Assembly: GCA_964578345.1 (NCBI GenBank)
Contig: CAZOCP010000008.1
Location: forward strand, 1 to 25,633
Length of the DNA stretch: 25,633 bases
DNA from: VGKP01 sp964578345
GTDB taxonomy: Archaea; Nanobdellota; Nanobdellia; Pacearchaeales; GW2011-AR1
Reading direction: 5' to 3'
In this document: positions 7,488-14,451 of the stretch, in pieces
Layout of the letters: the number at the start of each line of letters is the position of its first letter
Position numbering within the stretch: position 1 is the stretch's first letter
Notes under the pieces: model-generated
What the model saw: only the letters and a program-made list of their open reading frames with translations
The model's database searches: none
What the model was told of the DNA's origin: nothing
Program-made: the position numbers and the translations under genes

Positions 7488-7497
7488 TAATATTGTT

Positions 7498-8362
7498 ATG
7501 AAAATTGAGATTAAATGTAAGCATTGTAAAGGTCAGAATTTCCGACGAGAAGGAACTAGAAAAACTGACAATAGAGGAAATATACAGAAATTTTATTGTA
7601 AAAATTGTCAAAGATATTTTACAAACGATGAGGGATTTTACAGAATGAGAAATAAACCTGAGATTATTACCATGTCAATTGATATGTATGTTTCTAATTT
7701 ATCAAGTAGAAAGATGAGAAACCAACTAAAAAGACATCTTAGTCATAAAATTAGTCATGTTTCTGTTTTAGATTGGGTAAGAAAATATACACTAAAAGTT
7801 CACAAGTTCATAGAAAAACAAGGTTACAATCTTGGCCATAACTTCTATGCTGATGAAACAATGATTAACAGAGAGGGAAAGCTAGATAGGTTTTGGTGCT
7901 GTCTTGATTGGGATACAAGATTAATTACAGGATTCCATTATAGCTTATCTGCTAATCCTATTGAAGCTCAAGAATTTCTTAAAAAAGCAATAAACAAAGG
8001 AAAATCAAAATATATTCAAACAGATGCGGGAGTTTTCTATCCACAAGCATTTAGAAAACTTTTCTATTCTAACAAAATTGGTGGTTTAGCTGTAGAGCAT
8101 AAAATACAAAACTATCAAACAACACGAATTCATAATTATAGGATTGAAACTGTCTTTATGAAAATTAAAGATAGAGTCGTAGACTTTAGAGGATTGAAAG
8201 CATTGTGTCTGCTCCAATTTTAATGACGCTATTGTTATTCAGCATAATTTCATAGAAAACCATTCAACAACTGATGAAGTTCCTTCTGAAAGAGCAGGAC
8301 TAAATTTAGAATTGGGAGAAAATAGATGGTTGGATTTGATTAAACTATCTAGCAATAATTAG
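7498..8362 (+). pseudogene. DDE transposase (IS6/IS240-like), frameshifted near its C-terminus
   Basis: The open frame encodes 241 aa (7498-8223). It has an N-terminal zinc ribbon (CKHC at 7-10 and CKNC at 34-37), a helix-turn-helix-like region ending SVLDWVRKY, and catalytic acids D119 (YADET), D176 (QTDAG) and E217 (NYRIETVF). After RGLKALC the frame runs into a stop, while the next +1 frame continues NDAIVIQHNFIENHSTTDEVPSERAG... to GENRWLDLIKLSSNN, ending at 8362. That tail matches the end of the other transposase in this window (MEIYYNFVRKHQG... NKWLSLIKLSKT). The short stretch SAPILM in the third frame also matches its SAKAIM, so two small indels near 8200-8225 are likely. All three catalytic residues precede the break. 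The element may therefore be inactive, or the shift could be programmed, which is less likely with two indels. Confidence 0.82.
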
Positions 8363-8396
8363 TAACTTTTATAAGTATGATAATAATTATAATTTT

Positions 8397-9503
8397 ATGG
8401 GAGATGAACATAAACATTCTGGCTGGAAAAACTTTTTTACTGTTCTTGGAGTAATATTTTTCATTCTTTTTTTGTGGGGCTTGTTTTCCCCTTCTGAAGA
8501 ACAAAATACTTCACAATCAGAAACTCTACAAAATCAAGGGATTAATCAAAACACTAACGTTCAAGATAACATAAAGCAAAATATTGTTTGGATTAAGTAT
8601 GAGGTTTCGGGGAAGAGAGCTGACGGTTCTTATTTTGAAACTGGCGGAACTGGTTCAGGCGTTATTGTAGGAAATAAAAATAACGAATTAACAGTCTATA
8701 CAAATAGACACGTTGTTGATTGTCAGTACAATGATATAAAATGCTTTCAAAGAATCTCCGAGAATATTCAAGTAAGAACACAAGATGGCAAACTTCATAA
8801 TGTTGATAGAATATCTTTTAGCAAATCAGATATAGATTTGGCAATTTTTGAGGTAAAAGATTCAAATGCTGCAATTTATTCTGCCGCTCTTTATACCCCT
8901 GATTTTAAGATTGGAGAGAAAGTTATGGCTGTTGGCTATCCATCATATGTTGAGAATGTGGTAGAGTTTTCGATAAAAGAAGGCAAAATAACTAATATTA
9001 AAGAAGTGCTATCGCAATCAAGCGGTAAAAATTTTAGAGCCATCGAATCCGATGCCTATACTTATTTTGGTAGTAGCGGAGGAGGATTATTTGATGAGCA
9101 AGGAAATTTAATAGGAATAAACACTTGGCTTGCTGGAACTCAAATAAGTATTGCCATTGATTTTAGCTCAATTAGTGAAGAAGGTTTTACTTATTGTGAT
9201 AAAGGAGATTATTTCTCAAATGGTTATTGCCAAAAATACTGTGGGAGAAAACAAGTTTTAGGCTCTGATGGAAGGTGTTACGATGTTTGTGATGGATACT
9301 ATTGTAACTCTACTATTCCACAAGTAAATTCTGAGCGATGTAGCAAGTCAACTTATGTTTTAGGCTCTGATAATTACTGCCACGCAGCTTGTACAATAAA
9401 TAGTTATTGTCCTCAGGGATCTATTTGCTACAAAAACCAATGTGCTAGTTGTGCTTCTGGAACTAACTTATTTGAAGATGGGACTTGTAGAAAATATCAG
9501 TAG
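8397..9503 (+). CDS. Membrane-anchored trypsin-like serine protease with cysteine-rich tail
   Basis: 368 aa. A short charged N-terminus is followed by one transmembrane helix (about 13-31, FFTVLGVIFFILFLWGLF), a Ser/Gln/Asn-rich linker to ~58, then an HtrA/DegP-like chymotrypsin-fold domain. Catalytic triad: His105 (NRHVVD), Asp147 (SDIDLAIFE), Ser227 (GSSGGG, here the GxSGG motif). No PDZ domain is present. After ~255 comes a ~100-residue tail with 14 cysteines in repeated G-S-D-x-x-C and Y-C-x-x-x-C patterns, probably disulfide-bonded outside the cell. An N-in topology puts the protease outside the membrane. The gene is transposon cargo, with a TATA box (CTTTTATAAGT, 8365-8375) ~25 bp before the ATG, so it has its own promoter. 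Possible roles are surface protein processing or attack on neighbours or hosts; neither is shown by sequence. Confidence 0.86.
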   Translation: MGDEHKHSGWKNFFTVLGVIFFILFLWGLFSPSEEQNTSQSETLQNQGINQNTNVQDNIKQNIVWIKYEVSGKRADGSYFETGGTGSGVIVGNKNNELTVYTNRHVVDCQYNDIKCFQRISENIQVRTQDGKLHNVDRISFSKSDIDLAIFEVKDSNAAIYSAALYTPDFKIGEKVMAVGYPSYVENVVEFSIKEGKITNIKEVLSQSSGKNFRAIESDAYTYFGSSGGGLFDEQGNLIGINTWLAGTQISIAIDFSSISEEGFTYCDKGDYFSNGYCQKYCGRKQVLGSDGRCYDVCDGYYCNSTIPQVNSERCSKSTYVLGSDNYCHAACTINSYCPQGSICYKNQCASCASGTNLFEDGTCRKYQ

Positions 9504-9543
9504 ACAAATTTTAATTGGACTTTTTATTATTTTAGTTTAAAGA

Positions 9544-9566
9544 CCAGACGTTTACTTTACAGCTCA
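9544..9566 (-). repeat. Right terminal inverted repeat (23 bp)
   Basis: Starts CCAGACGTTTAC and ends TTTACAGCTCA; exact reverse complement of 7193-7215. Confidence 0.92.
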
Positions 9567-9574
9567 CTAGATGC
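9567..9574. repeat. Target-site duplication, right copy
   Basis: CTAGATGC, identical to 7185-7192, directly outside the right terminal repeat. Confidence 0.88.
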
Positions 9575-9613
9575 TCATTTACTAATTAAATTTAATAAAG
9601 TCTCTGATATTCA

Positions 9614-9636
9614 CCTGACGCTAACTTTACAGCTCA
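9614..9636 (-). repeat. Second, diverged right transposon end
   Basis: CCTGACGCTAACTTTACAG followed by CTCA matches the right terminal repeat of the neighbouring element at 20 of 23 positions. It lies 47 bp beyond that element. No matching left end with the same flank was found in the window, so it is a remnant of an older related insertion. The 39 bp between (9575-9613) hold nothing recognisable. Confidence 0.65.
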
Positions 9637-9730
9637 CGCTTTATTGAATTGAAAAAGTTGTGTAGGTTAAAGACATTTGATATCGCTTAAATACAGATGA
9701 TAATAGAGAAGATTAAAAAGCTTCAAGTTA

Positions 9731-10187
9731 TTAAGAATGAAGCTTCTTTTGCATAACAAGAATATCTTCTAGCAATTTTGGATTTACAACCTCTCGTAAT
9801 CTCTCAACAGCTTGATTGAATCTTTGAACATCAGTAGGGGTATAATTAGAAGCACTTGTATTTTTTGAGCTGCCTTCGGCAGTTCTCAACACCCCATAAG
9901 CCGCATCGTCTTTGTCCAAGCCAAACCAACTACAATGTAGAACACAATAATTGCTTATAGAACGACCAAACCACATGTAATCAATAATTGCCTGACTATC
10001 TGAATATCCGAAAAGATTATAGAATTTTATTGCTCCTTTAGTGAATCTATCAAAGAAAGGCTTAGTTTGCCTTCGTAAGATGAACTGAGATTCAGGCATT
10101 TCAGGAGTTAATAAAATCAAATCTTCCTCTTGTGAAACAATAAGTGCGCTTCTGTCTTCAGGAGCCATAGATTCTTGGCTTCTCCGT
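9731..10187 (-). pseudogene. C-terminal half of disrupted gene A' (family A)
   Basis: From RSQESM onward (position ~10183 downwards) this matches the second half of the intact 262-aa gene at 13581-14369 closely, including the identical ends SNYTPTDVQRF and VNPKLLEDILVMQK. The open frame extends to a TTG at 10198 (MGTRRR), but those first residues belong to the inserted cassette and are not native. Similarity to the intact copy ends after ATTCTTGGCTTCT (10171-10183). About 50 bp of the ancestral gene are missing between the halves, so it cannot be restored by excising the cassette. No promoter was seen for this fragment; any transcript would come from the cassette genes upstream. Confidence 0.82.
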
Positions 10188-11062
10188 CTCGTTCCCAATC
10201 TCGTAAGATGATAGATAATATTTCATAAAATTATTTTGGTGCAACCACCCACACACGCCCCCAACGTGTCCATCTCTTGCGGACTATTTGTTTTGATAAT
10301 TTCATAATAAAATGACTGTCTCCCTCTTTGGTCTGTTTCTCATATTCAAGCATGGGTAGTTTCTGTGTATCAAAAACAAAAAGGTTTTCGTCGTCATATC
10401 CGTATACAAACAACACATGATCTACAAGCCCGAACGTGCTAATGCCAATATCAATCGCGGAAACTTCTCCTATATTTACACTCGTTTCTACAACAGATAA
10501 TGCATCGGTAGCGGAAACCTTTTTGGGGAAAATGTGAGCAAACAAAAAATCAAAGTAGTGCCTAATACGTTTGCCGTTGATAGTTAGATGCAGATTATTT
10601 TGTTTAAGAATTTGTGGTACTTTAGTGAACTGAAGTGCTGACCACATCATCCACCATGGCATGCGCAAACCGAAAATGCCTTTTCGCTCGATTTCTGTTG
10701 GGCAAAGCTCATTCGGGCTAAATATATCCGGTTTGTAATAGGCAAGAGCGTAGTAAAGAAAATCACGACCACAACGAAAAATAACTAACTTTCCATTTCT
10801 CTTTTCTCGCTCTACAAACCCGAAAGTATCTAAATTTATTGGTAGCGTTTTCATATTTTTATTTCAAAAGTTCGTCTATGGAGACATCTAGCCCTTTTGC
10901 AATTTTGACGACAGTTTGGATCGACGGCTTCGTTATGACATTTGATTCAATCTTAGTCAGTGTCGTGTAGGGAATATCGCACTTTCTCGCAAGGGCATCC
11001 TGCGTCAATCCTTGCTTTGTGCGAAAGATTTTTATTTTATCCCCGATTTGTCTATTCTTACT
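10184..11062 (-). mobile_element. Inserted regulator-peptidase cassette (~0.88 kb)
   Basis: Comparison with the intact A gene gives breakpoints near 10184 and 11062; the DNA between has no counterpart there. It contains an XRE-type HTH gene and a C39-like peptidase gene 4 bp apart, both on the minus strand, the same direction as the interrupted gene. Its base composition looks less AT-rich than its surroundings (for example CGCCCCCAACGTG near 10257), which suggests foreign origin. I see no terminal inverted repeats or target duplication; ~50 bp of the target were lost, so this looks like illegitimate recombination and not classic transposition. Confidence 0.7.
10231..10854 (-). CDS. C39/papain-like peptidase-domain protein (tentative)
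   Basis: 207 aa, no signal peptide or clear transmembrane helix. The N-terminal segment VIFRCGRDFLYYALAYYKPD places a Cys-Gly pair before a helix as in C39-type cysteine peptidases. Near the end GLVDHVLFVYGYDDENLFVFDTQ places a His at a strand start, followed by G-Y-D-x-E and a V-x-D turn, the usual C39 His...Asp arrangement. The middle region (FGLRMPWWMMWSALQF) is aromatic-rich. A basic stretch RKRWTRWGRVW precedes the end. Family assignment rests only on these motifs. It is co-directional with and 4 bp behind the HTH gene, so it is probably controlled by it. It could be a toxin-like effector or a peptide-processing enzyme. Confidence 0.5.
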   Translation of the reverse strand: MKTLPINLDTFGFVEREKRNGKLVIFRCGRDFLYYALAYYKPDIFSPNELCPTEIERKGIFGLRMPWWMMWSALQFTKVPQILKQNNLHLTINGKRIRHYFDFLFAHIFPKKVSATDALSVVETSVNIGEVSAIDIGISTFGLVDHVLFVYGYDDENLFVFDTQKLPMLEYEKQTKEGDSHFIMKLSKQIVRKRWTRWGRVWVVAPK

Positions 11063-11074
11063 TTCCACTTGCAT
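10859..11074 (-). CDS. XRE/Cro-type helix-turn-helix regulator
   Basis: 71 aa. The HTH_3 fold is clear: IGDKIKIFRTKQGLTQDALA, then ARKCDIPYTTLTKIE as turn and recognition helix, then PSIQTVVKIAKGLDVSIDELL. Its first ATG (11072-11074) and residues MQVE lie within sequence inherited from the interrupted gene A' (the CATGCAAGTG shared with the intact copy), so the native start is probably lost or is the GTG at 11068-11066. It overlaps the broken end of the A' N-terminal half by 17 bp and precedes the peptidase gene by 4 bp. It likely represses its own cassette. No TATA box is seen at a leaderless distance, so transcription may depend on the A' promoter at 11373-11380. Confidence 0.85.
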   Translation of the reverse strand: MQVESKNRQIGDKIKIFRTKQGLTQDALARKCDIPYTTLTKIESNVITKPSIQTVVKIAKGLDVSIDELLK

Positions 11075-11351
11075 GATCTCTAACAGCAGCAGAAGCCATT
11101 AAAGGAGCCATCAAAATAGAGTCTCTAACTAAAATAGTTTTTTCGCCCTTTAGTGCGATAGGTGCCATGCTTGTTCTTGAGTAATCTTCAGAAACACCAG
11201 CTAAATGTATCTGAGCAACTTCATCATGAGCAGCAAGTGTATGAATGCCTTTATCTGCAAAAGCTTGCAATTGCTTATCTAAAGGCGCAGCTACTTGGTA
11301 AATATCTCCCAAGCCTTCTACTGTTCCTATCTTTCGTGCTTTATATGTCAT
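11058..11351 (-). pseudogene. N-terminal half of disrupted gene A' (family A)
   Basis: 97 residues beginning MTYKARKIGTVEGLGDIYQV align with the first ~95 residues of the intact A protein (MTYEAQKIGTVEGLGDIYRV). Both keep the conserved blocks SRTSMAPIAL and LVRDSILMAPLMASAAV. The frame ends GK-stop just past the cassette junction. The promoter is intact, so a truncated protein and the downstream cassette could be expressed. Differences from the intact copy cluster at residues ~48-58. Confidence 0.82.
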
Positions 11352-11715
11352 ACTTTTCTTAAGAATAAGAGGTATTTAAACCTTTCTATTTGTTACTATT
11401 TAGAAATTAATCCAGAGTTAAAAACCCCTAGGTTTTGTAAATTTAATTTCTTCTCAATCCATTCATGATTTAAATTAAATCTATCATCAAGCTGGATTTT
11501 ATTTTTTAACTATAAGCATTAACTGCAGTTACATAAAATAAAGAGTTCTTTTCCGTATGTAATGATTTTTTTTCTTTAGGCAAATATTCTTTAGATACTC
11601 TGAGTGTTTCCCTAACTAAGATGGGCATACCAATATTAAACAAGGGGACTGAGAAATAAGCTAGGCCCATATCTTCTGTATAACCTTCTTTTGGAATTGA
11701 GATAGTTATATTTTG
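11343..11715 (-). repeat. 373-bp direct repeat, copy 1
   Basis: Identical by eye to 13160-13532 (offset 1,817 bp). It contains the last ~70 codons of gene B, the 154-bp non-coding stretch beyond it (with the hairpin AAAACC-CCTA-GGTTTT near 11428-11443), and the promoter and start codon of gene A'. In this copy all parts are in their functional context, so it is probably the source. Confidence 0.9.
11373..11380 (-). promoter_or_regulatory. TATA box of A'
   Basis: TATTTAAA on the plus strand (TTTAAATA on the minus strand), about 26 bp before the ATG at 11351. The same box occurs before genes C and A. Confidence 0.55.
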
Positions 11716-12579
11716 AATCTTTGATACATCATTTTTAAAAACTTCTTGTGAAATATTTTTTTCTAAACCATCAGGAAGATTTTTGAGGGTAATAAATTCT
11801 CTGATACTTCCTATTGTTAATCCTCCGCGAATTCTTAAGCGATAGTCTCCGTGTTCAGCTATTCCATTCCTAAATCTCAGTGTTTCTTTCTGTCCTAAGA
11901 GAAAATTATCCTCTAATATTTTTTGAAAATTCACATAGGTAGTCTCAAATCCATACATATTTCTAAAGATAATATCTTGTAGCATGTCCATTCCTTTTTC
12001 TCTGTCAAAATCAATAAAATATCCGCTAATTGAGAACTGGTTTCTATTTCTTATTTCATAACATCTTTTTTGCGCAAGATATTCTCTATTATACTCTTGT
12101 AGTCTTGATAGAACTGAAACTCTCTTGAGCTCAAGAGCCAAGGCTCTTTTTAGATCCTGATTTAATCTAAGAGCATCTTTAATTTCCTTAGAAGTAGAGT
12201 TTAACTTTTGTCTCAGAGAAGAAGTCTCTTTCTGCTGCTCCCTTTCTTTTTCCTCCATTTCCGTCTTTAATCTTACAATAGGATTCTTTTCTGTAGGCAC
12301 CTCTTCAACAGCAAGCTCAAAGGAAAACTCATCACTAGTTAAATAAGTAATAGCACTTGAAACTGCTTGGATATATCTCTCTCTAGTTCCTCGGGTTTTT
12401 GCATCTGATGCATGATCTGGATAATAAGCCACTCTTACTGACTTTTCAAAAGCCTTTAAAAAAGCTGTTCTTTTATCTTTAGGAATAGTTCTCAACAGCC
12501 AGCCATTTAACCCTAATATATGTCCTGGTGAGTTCTCTAACTGTCCTACTATTTTCTCAAGATCCTGATTATTACTCAT
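11506..12579 (-). CDS. Gene B: unrecognised protein with J-domain-like N-terminus and coiled coil
   Basis: 357 aa. Residues ~18-85 (HILGLNGWLLRTI..., a helix KRTAFLKAFEKSVRVAYYPD, a loop, then RYIQAVSSAITYLTSDE) follow the DnaJ J-domain pattern: I-L-G-L, helix II, the HPD position, helix III ending in a Y-L-x-x-D-E. HPD is replaced by YPD, so Hsp70 stimulation is doubtful. Residues ~105-160 are a charged coiled coil (EMEEKEREQQKE). The C-terminal ~190 residues form an unknown domain (GYFIDFDREKGMDML; ITISIPKEGYTEDMGLAYF). It has no signal peptide or transmembrane helix. Its ATG overlaps the end of gene C (ATGAGTAA, 8-bp overlap), showing an operon with translational coupling. A fragment of its 3' end is duplicated at 13323-13532. 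Function unknown. Confidence 0.75.
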   Translation of the reverse strand: MSNNQDLEKIVGQLENSPGHILGLNGWLLRTIPKDKRTAFLKAFEKSVRVAYYPDHASDAKTRGTRERYIQAVSSAITYLTSDEFSFELAVEEVPTEKNPIVRLKTEMEEKEREQQKETSSLRQKLNSTSKEIKDALRLNQDLKRALALELKRVSVLSRLQEYNREYLAQKRCYEIRNRNQFSISGYFIDFDREKGMDMLQDIIFRNMYGFETTYVNFQKILEDNFLLGQKETLRFRNGIAEHGDYRLRIRGGLTIGSIREFITLKNLPDGLEKNISQEVFKNDVSKIQNITISIPKEGYTEDMGLAYFSVPLFNIGMPILVRETLRVSKEYLPKEKKSLHTEKNSLFYVTAVNAYS

Positions 12580-13168
12580 CTGCTCTATCTTCTTCCATTA
12601 TTAAACTTGTCAGGGAGTCAAATTCTTCTCTAAAAAGAATTGACTCAAGCGTTGCAAATCTTCCTCTTTCTACTTCAGCTGCAGCTTCTTTTATTCTCAT
12701 TATTGCAGCTACTTCACTTAGACCCTTCTCTGAAGTAAGGTGGTAAACATAACTTTCGAGCACTTCAGCTGATAAACCTAATTCCTGAAAAAGAAGAGAG
12801 TCTCTAAAAGTGATTGAAGAATTAGAAAGATAATCATTCGTTTCATCTCTCATCTCAACTGCTTGTCCTATTTGATATAGAAGACCTCTAAATAAATCTA
12901 GACTTCTGCCGACTTTCTCAAGATAATTCTCTCCGTATCTTCTGATTACTGCTTCTGAAAAGTATTTTAATTTTGTTGCTTGTCCTCTACCTTGTACATC
13001 TCTAGTACTATAGACTAAATTAATCATCAACATCGCCTCATTTGGCGTCAAACCTGTGTTAATTAGTTCATCTGCAATCTTCAAAGACTTCTCTCCCAAG
13101 CCCGGTCTAGCTCTTATTAAGGCATCGGTATACTTTTTTTGGAGAGCTATTTCACTTTCATATGTCAT
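12572..13168 (-). CDS. Gene C: unrecognised helical protein
   Basis: 198 aa, apparently all helical and acidic (ends LTSLIMEEDRADE). Visible segments are LGEKSLKIADELINTGLTPNEAMLMINL, a middle AVIRRYGENYLEKVGRSLDLF, and a C-terminal AAIMRIKEAAAEVERGRF. It has no membrane segment and no family I know. It begins MTYES, like MTYEA and MTYKA of the A genes, because promoter and first codons are copied from the A' upstream region (the 373-bp repeat ends inside this start). It overlaps gene B by 8 bp, so C and B probably work together. TATA box at 13190-13197. Confidence 0.72.
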   Translation of the reverse strand: MTYESEIALQKKYTDALIRARPGLGEKSLKIADELINTGLTPNEAMLMINLVYSTRDVQGRGQATKLKYFSEAVIRRYGENYLEKVGRSLDLFRGLLYQIGQAVEMRDETNDYLSNSSITFRDSLLFQELGLSAEVLESYVYHLTSEKGLSEVAAIMRIKEAAAEVERGRFATLESILFREEFDSLTSLIMEEDRADE

Positions 13169-13532
13169 ACTTTTCTTAAGAATAAGAGGTATTTAAACCT
13201 TTCTATTTGTTACTATTTAGAAATTAATCCAGAGTTAAAAACCCCTAGGTTTTGTAAATTTAATTTCTTCTCAATCCATTCATGATTTAAATTAAATCTA
13301 TCATCAAGCTGGATTTTATTTTTTAACTATAAGCATTAACTGCAGTTACATAAAATAAAGAGTTCTTTTCCGTATGTAATGATTTTTTTTCTTTAGGCAA
13401 ATATTCTTTAGATACTCTGAGTGTTTCCCTAACTAAGATGGGCATACCAATATTAAACAAGGGGACTGAGAAATAAGCTAGGCCCATATCTTCTGTATAA
13501 CCTTCTTTTGGAATTGAGATAGTTATATTTTG
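13160..13532 (-). repeat. 373-bp direct repeat, copy 2
   Basis: Identical by eye to 11343-11715. Here it supplies gene C with a promoter and start codon and leaves a truncated 3' end of gene B upstream. The left limit lies in the MTYE start codons, the right limit after TTATATTTTG. The absence of visible differences over 373 bp implies a recent event or gene conversion. Confidence 0.9.
13190..13197 (-). promoter_or_regulatory. TATA box of the C-B operon
   Basis: TATTTAAA on the plus strand, centred 26 bp before the ATG at 13168, a leaderless arrangement. It is part of the duplicated block. Confidence 0.6.
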
Positions 13533-13556
13533 CTGAGTTGTCAAGGAACTTGACAT
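13323..13556 (-). pseudogene. Duplicated 3' fragment of gene B
   Basis: The open frame of 77 aa starts MSSSLTTQ, unrelated to B, then continues with 69 residues identical to the C-terminus of B (NITISIPKEGYTED to VTAVNAYS). The unrelated start comes from DNA at the junction (13533-13556), which includes the palindrome GTCAAG-GAA-CTTGAC (13540-13554). It lies 25 bp downstream of gene A, so it could be read through, but no TATA box or ribosome site is evident. Best treated as a duplication remnant. Confidence 0.8.
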
Positions 13557-13580
13557 AATATTTTAAAAAGCTTCAGGTTG

Positions 13581-14369
13581 TTAAGAATGAAGATTCTTTT
13601 GCATAACAAGAATATCTTCTAGCAATTTTGGATTTACAACCTCTCGTAATCTCTCAACAGCTTGATGGAATCTTTGAACATCAGTAGGGGTATAATTAGA
13701 AGCACTTGTATTTTTTGCGCTGCTTTCGGTAGTTCTCAACACCCCAAAAGCTGGATAGTCATCGTCCAAGTCCGACCAACTACAATATAGACCCGAATTT
13801 ATCAGAGGAGGGCCAAACCACATGTAATTAATAATTGTCTGACTATCTGAATTCCCGAAAAGATTATAGAATTTTATTTTTCCTTCAGTGAATTTATCAA
13901 AGTAAGGCTCAGTTTGCTTTCTTAAGATGAACCGAGATTCAGGCATTTTAGGAGTTAATAAAATCAAATCTCTCTCTTGTGAAACAATAAGTGCGCTTCT
14001 GTCTTCAGGATACATAGATTCTTGGCTTCTTGCGAGCGCTTCAGCTGCTTCATAAACATCTCTGTTTGTCTCAAAATACCTTTCACTTGCATGAGCTTTA
14101 ACAGCAGCAGAAGCCATTAAAGGAGCCATCAAGATAGAGTCTCTAACTAAAATAGTTTTTCCGCCCCTTAGTGCGATAGGTGCCATGCTTGTCCTTGAGC
14201 AAGTAGTAGAAATATCATCTAAATGTATCTGAGCAACTTCATCAGGAGCAGCAAGAGTGTGAATACCTTTATCTGCAAAAGCTCGCAATTGCTCATCTAA
14301 AGGCGCAGCTACACGATAAATATCTCCCAAGCCTTCTACTGTTCCTATCTTTTGTGCTTCATATGTCAT
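13581..14369 (-). CDS. Gene A: intact member of an unrecognised family
   Basis: 262 aa, soluble, no signal peptide. Conserved blocks shared with the broken copy A' are IGTVEGLGDIY near the start, SRTSMAPIALRGGKTILVRD (60-80), SILMAPLMASAAV, DRSALIVSQERDLILLTP, FYNLFGNSDSQTIINYMWFG and the C-terminal helix VERLREVVNPKLLEDILVM. A middle region (~PPLINSGLYCSWSDLDDDY) differs strongly from A' while its flanks are nearly identical. I do not recognise the fold. TATA box at 14391-14398, leaderless. Its neighbours are the C and B genes and duplicated fragments, so the cluster is probably a lineage-specific family. Confidence 0.75.
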   Translation of the reverse strand: MTYEAQKIGTVEGLGDIYRVAAPLDEQLRAFADKGIHTLAAPDEVAQIHLDDISTTCSRTSMAPIALRGGKTILVRDSILMAPLMASAAVKAHASERYFETNRDVYEAAEALARSQESMYPEDRSALIVSQERDLILLTPKMPESRFILRKQTEPYFDKFTEGKIKFYNLFGNSDSQTIINYMWFGPPLINSGLYCSWSDLDDDYPAFGVLRTTESSAKNTSASNYTPTDVQRFHQAVERLREVVNPKLLEDILVMQKNLHS

Positions 14370-14390
14370 GCTTTTCTTAAGAATAAGAGA

Positions 14391-14398
14391 TATTTAAA
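14391..14398 (-). promoter_or_regulatory. TATA box of gene A
   Basis: TATTTAAA on the plus strand, about 26 bp before the ATG at 14369. The 30 bp around it match the A' and C promoters apart from a few changes, then similarity stops near 14400. Confidence 0.6.
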
Positions 14399-14451
14399 GT
14401 TCTGTGTGTTATATAATAATTGTCCTGCAGTATTGATTTATTACATCTCTT

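Larger units (their letters stand above)
7193..9566. mobile_element. 2,374-bp transposon with passenger protease and regulator
   Basis: The boundaries are defined by perfect 23-bp terminal inverted repeats (7193-7215 and 9544-9566; ends TGAGCTGTAAAG...) and a perfect 8-bp direct repeat outside them. Contents: AbrB-like regulator (minus), DDE transposase broken by frameshift (plus), trypsin-like protease with transmembrane anchor and cysteine-rich tail (plus). Eight-base duplications and the transposase type point to an IS6/IS240-like or related family; ordinary members are about 0.8 kb with one gene, so the extra ~1.5 kb is cargo. Because the terminal repeats and duplication are still perfect, insertion looks recent, yet the transposase is broken; it may have moved in trans or decayed since. 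Confidence 0.88.

Noticed and set aside
9731..10198. Independent 155-aa gene starting MGTRRR at a TTG
   Set aside because: The first residues come from inserted DNA; the rest is the C-terminal half of a disrupted copy of gene A.
13323..13556. Independent 77-aa gene
   Set aside because: 69 residues are a copied 3' end of gene B with an accidental start; no promoter was seen.
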